From positions 62,001 through 126,000 of the forward strand of contig CAVURC010000005.1 of the NCBI GenBank assembly GCA_963743825.1: 64,000 nt of DNA, read 5' to 3'. Under the pieces are notes generated by a model. That model worked only from the letters and a program-made list of their open reading frames with translations. It did no database searches and was not told the origin of the DNA. The DNA comes from Sva-07 sp963743825. Lineage in GTDB: Bacteria; Actinomycetota; Acidimicrobiia; Acidimicrobiales; Ilumatobacteraceae. The number at the start of each line of letters is the position of its first letter. Position 1 is the stretch's first letter. This document shows, piece after piece, positions 37,485 through 45,924 of this stretch. The translations under genes and the position numbers were made by a program.

Positions 37485-37685
37485 ATCGCCAGGATACGCA
37501 ACCTGGCGAACCCTCGTCGGCACCGGTTGGAAGGCGATGAGCTCCTTCAGTTCGCCGCCCGTGCGACCGATACCTGATGAGACGTCGCCCGCTCGGGGGC
37601 GACGCAGGCAGGCTGGGACACGACGATTGAGCACGATTCGGTCACGCAGCGCAGTCGCACGTGAAGCGACACCTGAGGCGATCGC

Positions 37686-38924
37686 ATGACCGCGGAAGTG
37701 TTCCTCGGACGTCAACCGATGGTCGACGTCGACCGTCAGATCTTCGGATACGAACTGCTCTACCGCGGCGGCCCGGACTCGGCCACGATCTTCGACGACC
37801 CCGACGCGGCCACACGCGGCGTCATGGAGCGTGTGCTGCTCGAGTGGGGCATGGAACACGTGGTCGGCGACCGATTCGGAATGATCAACGCCAGTGCCAC
37901 CCTTGTCGTCCACGGCCTCCATCGAGCGATGCCGCCCGAAGGCATGATCATCGAGGTCCGTGAAGAGACACCGTTCGACGACGACACGATCGACGCGCTC
38001 CAACGGGCTCGATACGACGGCTACCACTTCGCGCTCGACAATGTCAGCCGCCTCGGCGACCTCGAGCGTTCGCAGCTGCTTCCCCTCGCGAGCATCGTCA
38101 AGATCGAATTGACAACGACGCACGACGCCGAGATCCCGCGGATGATCGACGTTGCCCGCGAACGATCGCCTGGCATCCAGGTCGTCGCCGAGAAGGTCGA
38201 ATCGATCGCCGACTTCAAACGGTGTGTCGAGCACGGCTTCGATCTGTTCCAGGGGTACTACATCGCGAAACCCGAACTGCTCCGACGCCCCGCTCGCCCA
38301 GCCGGGACCCGGTCGGCGGCCGCCCTGCACGACTCGCTCGCCGATCAAGGCCGCGGGATCGACGTTGGTGCGTTGGAGTCGATCATGGCGAGCGATCCGT
38401 CGCTGGCGTTCCGTCTGCTCACGGCGGTCAATGCCAATGCCTTCGGACTCGACCGCAACGTGCACTCACTCGATCAGGCAATGGGCATGCTCGGCGCGGA
38501 GAAGCTGCGCTGCCTCGCGGAGCTGATCGCATCGTCAGGCGACACGATCGACGACGACGTCCACATCACGAGGGGCGCCGTACGCGCCCGCATGGCCGCC
38601 GAACTGCTCGCCGGCACCGACCAGGCCGGCAGCGGCGTGACCGTTGCACTGCTGTCGACGACCGATCAGCTCTACGGCGCGCCGATCGCCGAACTGCTCG
38701 CTGAGCTGCCCGTCACCGACGAAATCGTCGGCGCGCTCCTGCACGGACGGGGCCAACTCGGCGAGACGCTCGACATCATCAGGGCATGCGAACGCCACGA
38801 CATCGCCCTGCTCGATGAGCTTGCGCCTGGACGCAGCGACGATCTCAGCGCCATGCACGCGGCGGCCGTCGCCGCAGTCGCTGCCGCGAGCGAACCCGAC
38901 AACGTCGCTCGAGTTCAATTCTGA
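37686..38924 (+). CDS. EAL-HDOD protein with degenerate EAL domain
   Basis: 412 residues. An N-terminal EAL-like domain (QPMVDVDRQIFGYELLYRG to FDLFQGYYIAKPELL, ~10-200) is followed by an HDOD domain (ESIMASDPSLAFRLLTAVNANAFGL..., ~220-400). The catalytic DDFG-type loop of active phosphodiesterases is ALDNVS here and the following VKID is VKIE, so two metal ligands are changed and hydrolysis of c-di-GMP is unlikely. Binding or a protein-interaction role, as in YuxH/CdgJ-like proteins, is more probable. It is a solitary signalling gene. Confidence 0.85.
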   Translation: MTAEVFLGRQPMVDVDRQIFGYELLYRGGPDSATIFDDPDAATRGVMERVLLEWGMEHVVGDRFGMINASATLVVHGLHRAMPPEGMIIEVREETPFDDDTIDALQRARYDGYHFALDNVSRLGDLERSQLLPLASIVKIELTTTHDAEIPRMIDVARERSPGIQVVAEKVESIADFKRCVEHGFDLFQGYYIAKPELLRRPARPAGTRSAAALHDSLADQGRGIDVGALESIMASDPSLAFRLLTAVNANAFGLDRNVHSLDQAMGMLGAEKLRCLAELIASSGDTIDDDVHITRGAVRARMAAELLAGTDQAGSGVTVALLSTTDQLYGAPIAELLAELPVTDEIVGALLHGRGQLGETLDIIRACERHDIALLDELAPGRSDDLSAMHAAAVAAVAAASEPDNVARVQF

Positions 38925-38951
38925 CCACACGCCACCTGCCAGGCTGACGGC

Positions 38952-39539
38952 ATGAACGACGCCGATGCCATCGACTTCGCCCTGCTTCTCCTGCGATGTG
39001 GAGTCGGAGCGGTGATGCTGGCCCACGGTGTCAACCACGTCCGCCCGAACATCGAGGGCACGGCCGGGTGGTTCGGTTCGATGGGAATGAAGCCACCGAA
39101 GCTGCACGCCTGGCTGGCCAGCATCACCGAGATCGGCGGTGGCCTCGCGTTGATCGTCGGGTTGCTGACCCCGTTCGCTGCGGCCGGAGTCGTCGGGGTG
39201 ATGTTCGTTGCGTGGGCGATCAATCACCGGGGCAATGGCTTCTTCATCTTCCGGCCGGGCGAGGGCTGGGAGTACGTGATGACGCTCGGCATCGTGGGTC
39301 TTGCGATGGGCGCGATCGGGCCTGGCACCTGGTCGCTCGACCATGTACTCGACCTGACCGACGACCTCACCGGCACGACCGGATTGCTCATCGCCGCGAT
39401 CGGTGGCATCGGCGGTGGAGCGGCCCTGCTCGCCGGCTTCTGGCGCCCCGACCCCAGAATGAGACGCGGGGTCAGACCCCGCGTCTCATTCTCAGATCAG
39501 GGGTTGGGCGGCGGTGCTGAACGTGGGGCTCAGGTGTGA
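38952..39539 (+). CDS. DoxX family membrane protein; reading frame runs through a palindrome
   Basis: 195 residues as an open frame. About four membrane helices with the DoxX pattern LLRCGVGAVMLAHGVNHVRPNIEGTAGWFGSMGMKPPKLHAWLASITEIGGGLALIVG. Residues from ~169 (DPRMRRGVRPRVSF...) are translated from palindrome copy 6 and from antisense of the neighbouring phosphatase gene, so the native protein probably ended near 39456. The extra ~28 residues are likely an artefact of the element's insertion, or of a small indel that moved its TGA out of frame. DoxX proteins often act with thiol redox systems. Confidence 0.8.
   Translation: MNDADAIDFALLLLRCGVGAVMLAHGVNHVRPNIEGTAGWFGSMGMKPPKLHAWLASITEIGGGLALIVGLLTPFAAAGVVGVMFVAWAINHRGNGFFIFRPGEGWEYVMTLGIVGLAMGAIGPGTWSLDHVLDLTDDLTGTTGLLIAAIGGIGGGAALLAGFWRPDPRMRRGVRPRVSFSDQGLGGGAERGAQV
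39457..39491. repeat. Family A palindrome, copy 6
   Basis: A 35-bp palindrome, perfect except for the central base: GAATGAGACGCGGGGTC then GACCCCGCGTCTCATTC around a central A. It is between convergent genes, and the phosphatase stop (39494-39492) is directly adjacent. Confidence 0.95.
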
Positions 39540-40193
39540 GGTGTCGTTCCAGCAGCGCACCACCCAGCGATCGGCAGTGACGACGATGTGAGTGATCGAG
39601 GCGTTGTCGGCGCCGGTGAAGGCGAACCCGGTCGATCCTGTCGCGATGTTCATCACCTCGCCGATGACTCCGCCGTGCACGACCGCGACGACGAGTTCGT
39701 CGGGATGCGCAGCAGTGATGCGTTCGATGCCTCGCTGCACTCGGTTGCGGAACTGATGGGCGGGCTCGCCACCGGGAATCACATCCCAGCGCTGTTCGAC
39801 GTACATGAGCTGAGCGATCGGGTCACCGTCGGCAACGCGTTTGCGGAACTCGCCACCCTCCCAGTCGCCGAGGAACACCTCGCGGAGGTCGGCCTCGACG
39901 ATCGGAACCAGCCCGAGCTGCTCGACGAGCGGGGCCGCGGTCTGGACGGTTCGCTGGAGCGTGGTGACATAGACCGCAGCGATCCGTTCGCCGGTGTCGA
40001 TGAGACGTTGCGCCGCGAGCGCAGCCTGCTCGACGCCTTCCGGGGCGAGCGGAGGGTCGCCATGGCCGCCGACGAGGTCGAACGGCTCGCCGTCGACGTG
40101 CGGCGCCGACTCACCGTGGCGGACCAACAAGATCTCCGTGGCGCCCGGCGGCGGCGCGAATCGTGACTGGGGGAATCTGCGGTTCTCGCTCAC
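39492..40193 (-). CDS. Histidine phosphatase (phosphoglycerate mutase-like) family protein
   Basis: 233 residues. The catalytic phospho-histidine motif is EILLVRHGESAPH (about 20-32), the second histidine is in VVAVVHGGVIGEV, and YVTTLQRTVQTAAPLVEQLG together with DLREVFLGDWEGGEF complete the branch with small-molecule phosphatases. The substrate is unknown. The gene is convergent with DoxX and divergent from the sterol-desaturase-like gene. Confidence 0.87.
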   Translation of the reverse strand: MSENRRFPQSRFAPPPGATEILLVRHGESAPHVDGEPFDLVGGHGDPPLAPEGVEQAALAAQRLIDTGERIAAVYVTTLQRTVQTAAPLVEQLGLVPIVEADLREVFLGDWEGGEFRKRVADGDPIAQLMYVEQRWDVIPGGEPAHQFRNRVQRGIERITAAHPDELVVAVVHGGVIGEVMNIATGSTGFAFTGADNASITHIVVTADRWVVRCWNDTSHLSPTFSTAAQPLI

Positions 40194-40240
40194 AGTGCGA
40201 ACCTAGCGACCATCCGCACCGGAGTTGACCACCTTCCCGT

Positions 40241-40268
40241 CCTTCCCGTTTGCGCCTTCCCGTTTGCG
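40241..40268. repeat. Tandem 14-bp duplication at the edge of a family B palindrome
   Basis: CCTTCCCGTTTGCG occurs twice back to back (40241-40254 and 40255-40268). The second copy's last bases are the first bases of family B copy 2. It looks like a duplication of the element boundary. Confidence 0.85.
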
Positions 40269-40311
40269 TGACGATTTCGTTGGACCGTTCCGATGAATTC
40301 GCGACGCAAAC
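40262..40311. repeat. Family B palindrome, copy 2 (diverged)
   Basis: GTTTGCGTGACG ... GCGACGCAAAC with a drifted middle (TTCGTTGGACCG). It lies 21 bp upstream of the sterol-desaturase-like start, between divergent genes, unlike the other members. Confidence 0.8.
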
Positions 40312-40332
40312 CCGAAATGCGACACTGGGGAC

Positions 40333-41262
40333 GTGAAGGCCCTCAACTCTCGCCCGATCGACACGGTCGATCTGCTGTCACTTCCGGTGTTCGTCGCAAC
40401 GATGGTGTGGGAGGCTCGGGTGCTCGCCCGCCGTGAACTGCGCGAGTTCGGTGACCTCGACGACGCGTCACTCGAGCAACTCTCCGACGATCGACTCCCT
40501 CCCGACCCGCTGGTGCCCGTGGGCTACGAACGTCGCGACACCACCGCCAGCCTGTCGATGCTGGCCGGCAACGTCGCCGTCAACCTCGCGCTCGCCGGCG
40601 GGATCGCGGCGATGAACCGGTTCGTGTTCAAGCGTCGCATCGCCGACATCGGTGTCACGAAGTGGTCGCTACCGGTGGCGCTGGTCGCCTGGGACTTCCT
40701 CTACTACTGGGATCACCGGTGGATGCACGAGGTGCGCCTGTTCTGGGCGAACCACGTCAGCCATCACTCGAGCGAGCGGTACAACCTGTCGACGGCATTG
40801 CGTCAGCCGTGGTCGGGCTTCCTCACGTCGTGGGTGTTCCTGCCGATGCCGCTGCTCGGCATTCCCGCCCATCACGTCATCAAGGCGGGCCAGATCAATC
40901 TGCTGTACCAGTACTGGATCCACACCGAGGCCATCGACAGGTTCCCGAAGCCGATCGAGGCCGTGTTCAACACGCCGTCACACCACCGCGTGCATCACGG
41001 AGCGAACCCGCAGTACCTCGACAAGAACTACGGCGGCATCCTCATCGTGTGGGACAGGCTGTTCGGCACCTTCGAGCCCGAGGTGCGCCGGATCAAGTAC
41101 GGCCTCACCAAGAACATCCACACCTACAACCCGGTTCGCATCGGCTACCACGAGTTCGCCGACATCGCCCGCGACGTCAAGGGCGCCCGCAGCTGGCGTG
41201 ACCGCCTCGGCTACGTGTTCCGAGGCCCCGGTTGGCACCCCACGCCAGAGCGGTTTGCGTGA
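40333..41262 (+). CDS. Sterol desaturase / fatty acid hydroxylase family membrane protein
   Basis: 309 residues. The di-iron histidine boxes are HRWMHE, HVSHHSSE and HRVHHG, with a fourth region LYQYWIHTEAI between. About four hydrophobic segments surround them. This superfamily hydroxylates or desaturates lipids (sterols, carotenoids, alkylglycerols); the exact lipid is unknown. The start is GTG 40333. The TGA stop (41260-41262) is supplied by the left arm of family B copy 3 (GCGTGAC), so the last residues may not be original. Confidence 0.87.
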   Translation: MKALNSRPIDTVDLLSLPVFVATMVWEARVLARRELREFGDLDDASLEQLSDDRLPPDPLVPVGYERRDTTASLSMLAGNVAVNLALAGGIAAMNRFVFKRRIADIGVTKWSLPVALVAWDFLYYWDHRWMHEVRLFWANHVSHHSSERYNLSTALRQPWSGFLTSWVFLPMPLLGIPAHHVIKAGQINLLYQYWIHTEAIDRFPKPIEAVFNTPSHHRVHHGANPQYLDKNYGGILIVWDRLFGTFEPEVRRIKYGLTKNIHTYNPVRIGYHEFADIARDVKGARSWRDRLGYVFRGPGWHPTPERFA

Positions 41263-41302
41263 CAGTTCGGTTGGCCCGTTCCAACCGAACTGCAACGCAA
41301 AC
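41253..41302. repeat. Family B palindrome, copy 3; contains the desaturase-like gene's stop
   Basis: GTTTGCGTGACAGTTCGG ... CCGAACTGCAACGCAAAC, 50 bp. Flanking CCAGAGCG on the left and GGCGAA on the right are shared with copy 4, so the conserved unit may be about 64 bp. It lies between convergent genes. Confidence 0.92.
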
Positions 41303-41332
41303 GGCGAATCCGACGGCGAATCCGGTGGTGGG

Positions 41333-42127
41333 TCAGGCGGCGGTGTAGGGCGCGAGGACCAGTGCCACCAGGGGGCTCACCTCGAGATCGGCCGGGTCAT
41401 AGCCCGGCTTGAACGTGGCCAGGTAGCGCGAGCGGCCGTTTCGGAGCCACGGCGGGAGGTGATGCTTGGCGGGGGCACCCTGCGACGCCAGCAAGATGCG
41501 CTGCATGTCGTCGACCGCGCGCTGGAAGTGCGCCTGCGCCCTCAGTGAGCCGGCGACCCGGTAGACCCAGTTCCCCTCGAGGTGCTCGTACACACCGAAC
41601 GCCACGGTGCGGTGTTCGATCTCCTCGGCGGCGTGCCACGCCCACAGCTGTTGCCACGCCCCGAAGCGATCCGAGCCGGCGCGAGCACCCGACGCGGCCT
41701 CCTCGAACATGGTCATCGCCATGGCACAGGTCATCGCCTCGAAGCCCTCGGCGTACATCAGGTTGAATCGCCGCGATTTCTCGACGTTGAAGCGGCGATA
41801 GTCGGCGTCGAGGCGATCCTCGACCGCCTGCAGCTTCGCCGCGGTGTCGGGCCCCAGCTGGCCCTTGATGATCTCGTTGATCCGGCGATGATTCTGGAAG
41901 TGCTGAGCTTCCTGGCCGATGAACTCGCGGACATCGGAGGCGAGTTCTGGATCGGTGATGTCGTCGGCCACCGCACGGTAGGTGCGGATCAGATACGGCT
42001 CGAGGTACGGCATCGTCAGCGAGAACGCAGCGAGGTAGGTCTCGCGGACGAGGTCGTCGCCCGGCAGGACGTCGTCGAGTTCGTCGGGGAACTCGAACTT
42101 GACCTTGCGGACCGTGATGTCAGCCAT
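41333..42127 (-). CDS. Predicted metal-dependent hydrolase (PF10118-like), ferritin-like helical protein
   Basis: 264 residues, all helical. The metal motifs are EFIGQEAQHFQNHRRIN (near 88-104) and WAWHAAEEIEHRTVAFGVYEHL (near 183-204), spaced as in the predicted metal-dependent hydrolase family. Two E-x-x-H pairs suggest a di-metal (iron) site. It is not experimentally understood; an oxygenase role is at least as likely as hydrolysis. The location next to a di-iron lipid hydroxylase may be coincidental. Confidence 0.8.
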   Translation of the reverse strand: MADITVRKVKFEFPDELDDVLPGDDLVRETYLAAFSLTMPYLEPYLIRTYRAVADDITDPELASDVREFIGQEAQHFQNHRRINEIIKGQLGPDTAAKLQAVEDRLDADYRRFNVEKSRRFNLMYAEGFEAMTCAMAMTMFEEAASGARAGSDRFGAWQQLWAWHAAEEIEHRTVAFGVYEHLEGNWVYRVAGSLRAQAHFQRAVDDMQRILLASQGAPAKHHLPPWLRNGRSRYLATFKPGYDPADLEVSPLVALVLAPYTAA

Positions 42128-42167
42128 CAGGAAACACTACCGACCCCGAATGGCGCACTCCAGAGCG

Positions 42168-42217
42168 GTTTGCGTGACGGTTCGGTTGGACCGTCCCAAC
42201 CGAAGTGTCACGCAAAC
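42168..42217. repeat. Family B palindrome, copy 4
   Basis: The best-preserved copy: GTTTGCGTGACGGTTCGG ... CCGAAGTGTCACGCAAAC. It lies between the 5' end of the ferritin-like gene and the 3' end of corA, 24 bp from the corA stop. It shares CCAGAGCG and GGCGAA flanks with copy 3. Confidence 0.92.
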
Positions 42218-42241
42218 GGCGAAGCGGGACGCAGGCGGTCG

Positions 42242-43210
42242 CTACAGCCAGCCGGACTTCTTGAACTGGCGATAGAGCAACGCAACGGCGATCGCGGTGA
42301 GCGTGAGGACCAACGGGTACCCGAGCGTCCAGCCGAGCTCGGGCATGTCCTCGAAGTTCATCCCGTAGATTCCGGCAATCATCGTCGGCACCGCCGCCAT
42401 CGCGACCCAGGCGCTGATCTTGCGCATGTCGTCGTTCTGGCGAACGGTGATCTGCGTGAGGCTGGCGGTCAGCGCGGCGTCGAGCAGCCCCGACAGCGAG
42501 TGCGCCCGAGTCACCGCCCGGTCGAGCTGATCCTCGGCTTCGTTGAGGTCCGCGAGCACCTCGGGGTGCAGCTGCGATCCGCGCACACGAATGAGTCGAG
42601 CGAGCGGGTCGTCGAGCGAGTCGATCGCCACCAGCATCCGTCGAACCTCGCGCTTGAGCCGGTAGAGACGCTGCACCGGCTGACGGTGCGTGTCGGAGAA
42701 GACGTCACGTTCCACCTCGATCACGTCGTTCTCGAATCCGTCGAGCGCGGGGCCGTAGTCGTCGATCACGAGCCCGATCACTGCCGCGACCACGGCCGCC
42801 GGGCCGAGGCGCAGACGCGAGGGGTCACGCTCGAGCGACGCCCGTACCGATGCAAGTTGACTGGCCTGGCCGTGGCGGATCGTGATGACGGCGTTCGCGG
42901 CCACGAGCAGCGTCATCTCGCCCAGTGCGATGGTCTCGCTGCGATCCTCGTAGGAAGCAGTGCGCAGCACGATCTGCACGATCGTGCCCTCGACGACGAG
43001 CACCGGCCGGCGATGGGGGGTGAGTACTTCGGTGGGTGACACGCCGGTGATCCCGAGAGCGGTCAGGCCCCGCTGCAACTCCGCTTCATCGGGCATCCGG
43101 AGACCCAACCAGACGAAGCCACCATCAACGATCGGGTCGTCGATCGACATCGTGTCGGGATCGAACTCGCGCCGGCACCCGTCGACGTAGGCAGCACAAT
43201 CGATTCTCAC
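42242..43210 (-). CDS. corA: CorA-type Mg2+/Co2+ transporter
   Basis: 322 residues. A long soluble N-terminal domain and stalk helix (PVQRLYRLKREVRRMLVAIDSLDDPLARLI) are followed by the two C-terminal membrane helices; the selectivity motif YGMNFEDMPEL is at the end of the first. Two helices at the very C-terminus with GMN is diagnostic of CorA pentamers. GTG 43210 gives the usual length; the upstream ATG adds a shadow sequence. It is divergent from the monooxygenase gene. Confidence 0.93.
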   Translation of the reverse strand: MRIDCAAYVDGCRREFDPDTMSIDDPIVDGGFVWLGLRMPDEAELQRGLTALGITGVSPTEVLTPHRRPVLVVEGTIVQIVLRTASYEDRSETIALGEMTLLVAANAVITIRHGQASQLASVRASLERDPSRLRLGPAAVVAAVIGLVIDDYGPALDGFENDVIEVERDVFSDTHRQPVQRLYRLKREVRRMLVAIDSLDDPLARLIRVRGSQLHPEVLADLNEAEDQLDRAVTRAHSLSGLLDAALTASLTQITVRQNDDMRKISAWVAMAAVPTMIAGIYGMNFEDMPELGWTLGYPLVLTLTAIAVALLYRQFKKSGWL

Positions 43211-43304
43211 CGGCCCCAGTGTCGCCGATGTCGCGCCTGCTGTCCGACACCCGGGCAGCGCGCGGTTGCAGGAACGCAGGGCCGGTCGGCAAGCATGGAA
43301 GGTG

Positions 43305-44822
43305 ATGACCCAGACCGAGACCACCATCGACGCTCCCAACTCCGCCGCCACCGAACATTTCGACGTGCTGATCGTCGGGGCCGGGATCTCCGGCGTCGGT
43401 GCGGCATATCACCTGCAGGACCAGTACCCGGAGAAGTCGTTCGTCGTGCTCGAGAAGTTCGCGAGCTTCGGTGGCACCTGGCTCACCCACACGTACCCGG
43501 GCATCCGCTCGGACAGCGACCTGTACACCTTCGGCTACCGCTTCAAGCCGTGGGTCGGGGCGCCGATCGCCACCGCCGACAAGATCCTCGCGTACATGGG
43601 TGAGGTGATCGAGGAGCACGATCTCGGTCGCCACATCCGTTACCACCACGCGATTGCATCGGCCGAGTGGTCGAGCGACGACAACCTCTGGACCCTGCAC
43701 GGCACGCGCACCGATCCGGCCACGGGCACCACGGAGGAGATCACGTTCACCACCAACTTCCTGTGGATGTGCCAGGGCTACTACCGCCACGAGAAGGGCT
43801 ACACGCCCGACTGGCCGGGTATGGACAGCTACCAGGGCCGCATCGTTCACCCGCAGACGTGGCCGAGCGACATCGACCTGTCGGGCAAGCAGGTGCTCGT
43901 CATCGGTTCCGGAGCGACGGCGGCGACACTCGTTCCCGCCATCGCCGGCGAATGTGAGCACGTCACCATGCTGCAGCGGTCGCCGACCTACTTCGTCTCA
44001 CGGCCCAACGTCAACGAGGTCGCCGACATGCTCCGCGATCTCGAGGTCCCCGAGGAGTGGACGCACGAGATCGTCCGTCGCAAGGCCCTCAAGGACCAGG
44101 CCGAGATCACCAAGATGTCGTTCGAGTTCCCCGAGATGGTGCGCGACGAACTCCTCCGACTCGTCACCGAGGAGCTCCCCGAGGGCTACGACGTCGAGAA
44201 GCACTTCACCCCCAAGTACCGGCCGTGGCAGCAGCGTCTCGCCATGGTTCCCGACGGCGATCTGTTCAAAGGCATCAGCAGCGGCAAGGCGTCGGTCGTG
44301 ACCGACGAGATCGAGACCTTCAACGAGACCGGAATCCTCACGACGTCCGGTGAGCAGCTCGACGCCGATGTCATCATCACCGCCACCGGCTTCGACCTGA
44401 GTGTGCTCGGCGACATCGCCTTCACCGTCGACGGCCGGCCCGTCAACTACGCCGACACCATCACGTACCGGGGGATGATGTTCACCGGCGTACCGAACTT
44501 GCTGTGGGTGTTCGGGTACTTCCGGGCGAGCTGGACCCTGCGCGCCGACCTGATCGGCGATTTCGTCTGCCGGCTGCTGCATCACATGGACGACCTCGGC
44601 GTCCACCGCGTGACGCCGCAGCTGCGGCCCGAGGACGCCGACATGGCGACCGGGTCGTGGATCGATCCCGAGAACTTCAACCCCGGCTACCTGATGCGCA
44701 GCCAGCACCTGATGCCCAAACGCGGCGACAAGCCCGAATGGCAGCACACCCAGGACTACTGGGTCGAGAAGGAGGCGCTGCCGGCCGCCGACCTCGACGA
44801 CGGCTGCCTCATCTACGAGTGA
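43305..44822 (+). CDS. Flavin-containing (Baeyer-Villiger type) monooxygenase
   Basis: 505 residues. The FAD-binding motif VLIVGAGISGVGAAYHL is at 22-38, followed by FASFGGTWLTHTYPGIRSDSD. The NADPH Rossmann motif is VLVIGSGATAATLVP near 200-214, and there is an ATGFDLSVLG motif near 370. The arrangement and GTW motif match the EthA-like flavin monooxygenases that oxidise ketones, thioethers or amines. It is a single-component enzyme, so no reductase is needed. It is followed within 4 bp by palindrome copy 7. Confidence 0.9.
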   Translation: MTQTETTIDAPNSAATEHFDVLIVGAGISGVGAAYHLQDQYPEKSFVVLEKFASFGGTWLTHTYPGIRSDSDLYTFGYRFKPWVGAPIATADKILAYMGEVIEEHDLGRHIRYHHAIASAEWSSDDNLWTLHGTRTDPATGTTEEITFTTNFLWMCQGYYRHEKGYTPDWPGMDSYQGRIVHPQTWPSDIDLSGKQVLVIGSGATAATLVPAIAGECEHVTMLQRSPTYFVSRPNVNEVADMLRDLEVPEEWTHEIVRRKALKDQAEITKMSFEFPEMVRDELLRLVTEELPEGYDVEKHFTPKYRPWQQRLAMVPDGDLFKGISSGKASVVTDEIETFNETGILTTSGEQLDADVIITATGFDLSVLGDIAFTVDGRPVNYADTITYRGMMFTGVPNLLWVFGYFRASWTLRADLIGDFVCRLLHHMDDLGVHRVTPQLRPEDADMATGSWIDPENFNPGYLMRSQHLMPKRGDKPEWQHTQDYWVEKEALPAADLDDGCLIYE

Positions 44823-44825
44823 CCC

Positions 44826-44857
44826 GTAACGATTGGTGTCTGACACCAGATCGTTAC
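44826..44857. repeat. Family A palindrome, copy 7
   Basis: Arms GTAACGA / TCGTTAC around the core GGTGTCTGACACC; same subfamily as copy 3. It begins 3 bp after the monooxygenase stop and ends 11 bp before the next start. Confidence 0.92.
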
Positions 44858-44868
44858 ATTGGCGCTCC

Positions 44869-45921
44869 ATGACCGTTCGCATCGGGTTCTACGGGACCGG
44901 GTTCATCAGCAGAACACACAACTGGTTCCTCAAACATTCGACAGCCGATCATCGCATCGTCGCCGTCCACGATCCGCAGGTCGATCGGGCCCAGGCGTTC
45001 GCCGATCGCGTCGGCGCCCGAGCCGTCGGCGAGGACGAACTGCTGGACCGTGTCGATGCCGTGTTCGTCACGACGTGGACGTCCGAGCACGAGCGACTCG
45101 TCGCCGCGGCGGCCGATCGAGGGCTTGCCGTCTTCTGCGAGAAGCCGCTCGCTGTCGATGGCACCGTTGCGCAGCGGATGGTCGACGCAGTCGAATCGGC
45201 CGGGGTGGTGAACCAGGTCGGCTTGGTCCTGCGCTTCACCCCGCAGTTCATGCACGCCCGCACCTTGCTCGCCGATCCTCGTGCGGGCCGGTTGCTCGCC
45301 GTGTCGTTCCGCGACGACCAGTTCATCCCGATCCAGAGCCACTACGGATCGACGTGGCGAGTGGATCCCACTCGGTGCGGGCGCGGCACGCTCCTCGAAC
45401 ACTCGATTCACGACGTCGACGTCATGCAGTGGATGTGCGGTCCGGTCGATTCGGTCAGCGGCACCGTTCGAGAGGTGCACGGCTACCCGCTCATCGACGA
45501 CGTGGCCGTGGCCCGGATGGAGTTCACGAACGGAGGGGTCGCGTCGCTCACGTCGATCTGGCACGACATCGTCGACCGCCCGAGTCTGCGGAGTGTCGAG
45601 CTGTTCTCCGAGAACCTGTACCTCTCGATGGACGGCACGCCCGAAGGTCCGCTCACGTGGCAGTTCACCGGCGAACCGGTCCAGTCGCTCCAGGGCGAGG
45701 AGCTGGCGCGGGCGTGCATCGACAGCGGTCTGGCACGCGCTGACGACATCGCCATCGTCCCCGGCGGTGCGATGTTCAATCCCCTGACGCCGTTCATCGA
45801 CGCGATCCGCGACGCCAAGCCATCGCCGCTTCCGTTCAGCGAGGCGCTCCCCGCCCATCGCCTGGTCGATGCGATCTACGCCTCCGCCGACCAGGGAGGC
45901 ATCGTCGTCGCGACGCGCTGA
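44869..45921 (+). CDS. Gfo/Idh/MocA family oxidoreductase
   Basis: 350 residues. The N-terminal NAD(P) fold begins IGFYGTGFISRTHNWFLKH, the conserved EKPLAVD is near 95-101 and a C-terminal beta-sheet domain follows with a family-typical HDVDVMQWMCGP. It likely acts on a sugar, inositol or related polyol; the window also makes inositol phosphate, but 42 kb away. ATG 44869 is the first in-frame start after the palindrome. Confidence 0.88.
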   Translation: MTVRIGFYGTGFISRTHNWFLKHSTADHRIVAVHDPQVDRAQAFADRVGARAVGEDELLDRVDAVFVTTWTSEHERLVAAAADRGLAVFCEKPLAVDGTVAQRMVDAVESAGVVNQVGLVLRFTPQFMHARTLLADPRAGRLLAVSFRDDQFIPIQSHYGSTWRVDPTRCGRGTLLEHSIHDVDVMQWMCGPVDSVSGTVREVHGYPLIDDVAVARMEFTNGGVASLTSIWHDIVDRPSLRSVELFSENLYLSMDGTPEGPLTWQFTGEPVQSLQGEELARACIDSGLARADDIAIVPGGAMFNPLTPFIDAIRDAKPSPLPFSEALPAHRLVDAIYASADQGGIVVATR

Positions 45922-45924
45922 TCG

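Noticed and set aside
37485..38465. N-terminal extension of the dehydroquinase frame to about 480 residues
   Set aside because: The extra region is antisense to the EAL-HDOD gene, and the family signature begins right after ATG 37484.
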